Shown here: one piece after another, positions 5,075-5,749 of the stretch
How the letters are laid out: every line of letters begins with the position of its first letter
Numbering within the stretch: the first letter of the stretch is position 1
Assembly (NCBI GenBank): GCA_003526465.1
Contig: DPWD01000139.1
Coordinates: 1-5,749 of the forward strand
Length of the DNA: 5,749 nt
Source of the DNA: Hyphomonadaceae bacterium
Lineage (GTDB): Bacteria > Pseudomonadota > Alphaproteobacteria > Caulobacterales > Aquidulcibacteraceae
Reading direction: 5' to 3'
Notes under the pieces: model-generated
Seen by the model: the letters and a program-made list of their open reading frames with translations, nothing else
Database searches by the model: none
What the model was told of the DNA's origin: nothing
Translations under genes and position numbers: made by a program

Positions 5075-5749
5075 ATGCGCGGCTTCATCCTGATCGTTTT
5101 GGCGTCCAGTCTTCTTTGGGGGTGCGCCTCCACGCCGAGGCAGCCAACGAGGGGGCCTGCCGAAGCAGCCGAGTTCGCGTTGGCGGCGTCGGCGTTTGAA
5201 CGCCTTCCAGGCTGGGCTGACGCCGATCTGGCGCCGGCGCTGCTGGCGTTCACGCGCGCTTGCGAAGGCAGACGCGCCCGCGCGCAAGATGCTGCGTTGC
5301 CTGGGGGAGGGCGCTATGGCGGCACGGTCGCGGATTGGACGGCGGCGTGTGCGGCGGCGGTTGGCGTGACGGGCGCAGAGCGGGCATTCTTTGAGACGCA
5401 CTTCATCCCGAGGTTGGTGCAAGGTGGGGGCGAGGCGCGTTTGACCGCCTATTATGAGCCGATCATCGAAGCGCGGCGGGCGCCTGACGCATACTTCTCG
5501 GCGCCGCTGGTGCGCCGTCCCGGCGATCTCGTGAGCGTGGATATCGCCGCGTTCGCCGAGGCTTATGACGACCAAACCCTGCGCGGCGCGCCGCGTCGAC
5601 TCACCGGCCAGATTGTCGGCAACGAGGTGCGTCCGTACCCGCGCCGCGGCGAACTCAACCCCGCGCCGGGCGCGGCTTTCGCATGGGCGCATCCAGTGGA
5701 CGTGTACAACTTACAGATTCAAGGCTCTGGCCGCATTTCGTTTCCCGAC
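5075..5749 (+). CDS. mltA: MltA-type membrane-bound lytic murein transglycosylase, N-terminal part
   Basis: The first 225 codons of a gene that continues past the right edge; the frame stays open throughout. MltA cleaves peptidoglycan glycan strands to 1,6-anhydro-muropeptides, normally anchored to the outer membrane. The protein begins MRGFILIVLASSLLWGC, a lipoprotein signal with a lipobox-like L14-W-G-C17, although Trp at the -2 position is atypical. Family landmarks are FERLPGWADADLAPALLAF (41-59), followed by RACE (61-64), FFETHFIPRLV (105-115), LTAYYEPIIEARR (123-135), and YNLQIQGSGRI (211-221). The catalytic aspartate of the C-terminal 3D domain lies outside the window. The ATG at 5075 has AGGGAGAGG just before it (GGGAG 7 bases away). 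It is divergent from nadA. Confidence 0.88.
   Translation, partial: MRGFILIVLASSLLWGCASTPRQPTRGPAEAAEFALAASAFERLPGWADADLAPALLAFTRACEGRRARAQDAALPGGGRYGGTVADWTAACAAAVGVTGAERAFFETHFIPRLVQGGGEARLTAYYEPIIEARRAPDAYFSAPLVRRPGDLVSVDIAAFAEAYDDQTLRGAPRRLTGQIVGNEVRPYPRRGELNPAPGAAFAWAHPVDVYNLQIQGSGRISFPD

Noticed and set aside
5072..5692. Minus-strand open frame of 206 codons
   Set aside because: It is antisense to the MltA-type gene, which has a lipoprotein signal, YYEP and QIQGSGR motifs and a good ribosome site.

Overview
The window is GC-rich, tightly packed bacterial chromosome. The gene content fits an alphaproteobacterium, perhaps near Caulobacterales/Hyphomonadaceae. The clues are an ECF sigma factor paired with a DGPF protein, a NadA with alphaproteobacterial-looking motifs, an MltA-type lipoprotein, and the G/C-rich GGGGGAGG intergenic repeat common in that class. 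The lineage is inferred from sequence character, not from a search. No phage, transposase, CRISPR array, tRNA or rRNA is visible.

Region by region. (1) Positions 1-506, minus strand: a YCII/DGPF-domain protein is followed, with a GTGA stop/start overlap, by the first 32 codons of what looks like an ECF42-type sigma factor that runs off the left edge. An ECF-style promoter (TGTCAA-N17-CGTC) lies just upstream. (2) Positions 508-2831, minus strand: a compact three-gene set, read in the order SCP2 sterol-carrier protein, alpha/beta hydrolase (lysophospholipase/monoacylglycerol lipase-like), and extended SDR (dihydroflavonol-4-reductase/aldehyde reductase-like). The gaps are 5 and 24 bases, so this is probably one lipid-related operon. 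(3) Positions 2832-3183: a non-coding stretch holding a weak promoter candidate and two inverted copies of a G/C-rich palindromic repeat (REPIN-like). (4) Positions 3184-3603, minus strand: a small secreted protein of unknown function. (5) Positions 3676-4839, minus strand: nadA (quinolinate synthase). (6) Positions 4840-5074: a divergent intergenic region with two matching 21-bp inverted repeats, probably operators controlling nadA. (7) Position 5075 to the right edge, plus strand: the N-terminal 225 residues of an MltA-type lytic transglycosylase lipoprotein.

Most of the window is housekeeping or common accessory content. The parts most worth a second look are the paired operator-like palindromes before nadA, the ECF-type promoter before the DGPF-sigma pair, and the inverted repeat doublet. 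I did not find a convincing new multi-gene system.
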